Source: Rubrivivax sp.
GTDB lineage: Bacteria > Pseudomonadota > Gammaproteobacteria > Burkholderiales > Burkholderiaceae_C
Assembly (NCBI GenBank): GCA_027484825.1
Contig: JAIXSE010000018.1
Coordinates: 248,001-312,000 of the forward strand
DNA length: 64,000 bases
Direction of reading: 5' to 3'
This document shows positions 63,066 through 64,000 of the stretch, in pieces. The notes beneath the pieces are model-generated. The model searched no databases, was not told where the DNA came from, and saw only the letters and a list, made by a program, of their open reading frames with translations. A program made the position numbers and the translations under genes. How positions within the stretch are numbered: the stretch's first letter is position 1; the number at the start of each line of letters is the position of its first letter.

Positions 63066-63821
63066 ATGCTTCACACACCGCCCTGGGTGCGCTTCCATGA
63101 CGCCGGACGACTGCACTTCCGCTGGGAAGACGCGGTGCTGAGCGCGCGCGATCTGGGCGGCGACGCTGTGTGTCAACCCGTCCTGCGCACGGCCCAGCGC
63201 ATTGAACCCCGCGCCCGGTTGGCGCTGGCGATTGCCCTGACCGAATGGATCGTCTGGCGCTTTGACGGTCTGCATACCCGCACGGAGCCCGGCGCGTTTT
63301 TGGAAGCCGCCTGGTGCGCAACCGCGGACCCGCGTTATCTGCGATCGTTCGAACTGCTGCGGGCCGACTGGCGCGGCCCCGTGGACGGCCCCTTGTGGTG
63401 CGCGCTGACGCATCTGGGGCATGCCATCTCCCGCGGCGTCGACTTTCCGCGCCACCTCTACGATGCCCTCAGCTACCTCACGCGTCTGGCCCTGCACGTG
63501 CAACCCACCGCCGGGCCGCTGATGGCCTGGCTGCCGCTGGTGCTGGACCGGCTGGCCCTGGTCTATCCGGCTGCGCCGGAGGATCCGCTGGAGGCGGACC
63601 TGTTTGCCCGCGACGCTGCCGCCCGGCTGGGCCGCTGGGTGCCGCGCGAAGTCTTTGATCTGGCCATTCCCTTCGATGGCAACACGGGTCGGGCCTTCCT
63701 GGAGTCTGTCCTGGCCACCGCCCGGTGGGAGGAGAACCCGTTCCTCATGCGGCCGGAGGAATTGCGCACGGCACGCTTTCACGGCAAGCCCTACGAACTG
63801 ATGCGACTCGCGGAGCGCTGA
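63066..63821 (+). CDS. Conserved hypothetical protein
   Basis: A 251-residue protein with no signal peptide and no clear membrane span. It is rich in Trp, Leu and Arg (LALAIALTEWIVWRFDGLH, LRADWRGPVDGPLWCALTHLG). The C-terminal part (LAIPFDGNTGRAFLESVLA) looks helical. I do not recognise the family. The ATG at 63066 is preferred; TTG at 63018 is possible but unsupported. Confidence 0.65.
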   Translation: MLHTPPWVRFHDAGRLHFRWEDAVLSARDLGGDAVCQPVLRTAQRIEPRARLALAIALTEWIVWRFDGLHTRTEPGAFLEAAWCATADPRYLRSFELLRADWRGPVDGPLWCALTHLGHAISRGVDFPRHLYDALSYLTRLALHVQPTAGPLMAWLPLVLDRLALVYPAAPEDPLEADLFARDAAARLGRWVPREVFDLAIPFDGNTGRAFLESVLATARWEENPFLMRPEELRTARFHGKPYELMRLAER

Positions 63822-63843
63822 AACGGTCTCCACTTCGGCGAGA

Positions 63844-64000
63844 ATGCAGCGCTTCTTCTCGACGACCGTCTCTCCCGCTTCCTCCATGCGCTGGCCTCGC
63901 CGCTTCGTCTCTGCCTGGTGGCTGACCCTGATTGTGGTCAGCTGCCTGTTTGCACGGCCGATGCACGAGTGGCTGGATGCCCGGCAAGCGGCTCACGCGG
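63844..64000 (+). CDS. Membrane protein, partial (runs off the right edge)
   Basis: An ATG at 63844 opens a frame without a stop to the right edge (52 residues visible). It contains one hydrophobic segment (AWWLTLIVVSCLFA) after an Arg-rich start, so this is a signal peptide or membrane anchor. An in-frame ATG at 63886 directly before MRWPRRFVSAWW is an alternative start. The gene begins 22 bases after the preceding stop and is probably in the same transcript. Confidence 0.5.
   Translation, partial: MQRFFSTTVSPASSMRWPRRFVSAWWLTLIVVSCLFARPMHEWLDARQAAHA

Overview
The window is about 70% GC, with dense operons, many 4-base start/stop overlaps, PEP-CTERM and TonB-carbohydrate features and PETase-like polyesterases. 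Together these suggest a free-living Burkholderiales bacterium of the Roseateles/Mitsuaria/Rubrivivax type; this is inferred from gene content, not from a marker gene. I see no rRNA, tRNA, CRISPR array or insertion sequence.

Region 1 (1-19055, all minus strand) is a nearly complete extracellular contractile injection system (eCIS, Afp/PVC/MAC-like phage-tail machine). In transcription order it encodes a DUF4255 tube terminator, an unrecognised structural protein, sheath, two tube proteins, a DUF5908 peptide, a LysM hub protein, VgrG-like spike, PAAR tip, gp25-like baseplate, a giant J-like baseplate protein, a fibre-like protein, a second baseplate protein, tape measure, AAA+ ATPase, and a membrane protein cut by the left edge. 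Divergent from it (19301-23014) is a 1237-aa regulator combining a winged helix, an nSTAND-type ATPase, a membrane span and a TPR-like C-terminus. Next come a 165-aa unknown protein and a convergent 54-aa double-glycine leader-type peptide that share a C-terminal motif, then a DUF4239 protein and a NarL-type two-component pair.

Region 2 (26723-44086) is a pectin-use regulon: kdgK, a rhamnogalacturonan acetylesterase, a TonB-dependent receptor, kdgF, kduI, kduD, a togMNAB-like ABC importer, ogl, a pectin methylesterase/pectate lyase fusion and kdgR. KdgR-like palindromes lie between kdgF and kduI. The genes describe a route from extracellular pectin to KDPG; only the aldolase is not in the window.

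Region 3 (44091-54631) is mixed: a YeiH-type transporter with its divergent LysR regulator, an effector-like unknown, a DUF1275 membrane protein, a hipBA module with clear operator palindromes, a beta-propeller lipoprotein, a lone receiver protein and a periplasmic gamma-glutamyltransferase.

Region 4 (54632-58270) is a polyester-hydrolase locus: two close PETase/cutinase-family enzymes flanking a small divergent lipase-chaperone-like gene, followed by an AraC-type regulator. Both hydrolase promoters carry the same spaced element. Region 5 (58579-64000) holds an aldehyde dehydrogenase, a YkgJ-type cysteine-cluster protein, a 13-bp tandem repeat, a PEP-CTERM protein coupled to a phytase-like esterase, a hypothetical gene and a gene cut by the right edge.
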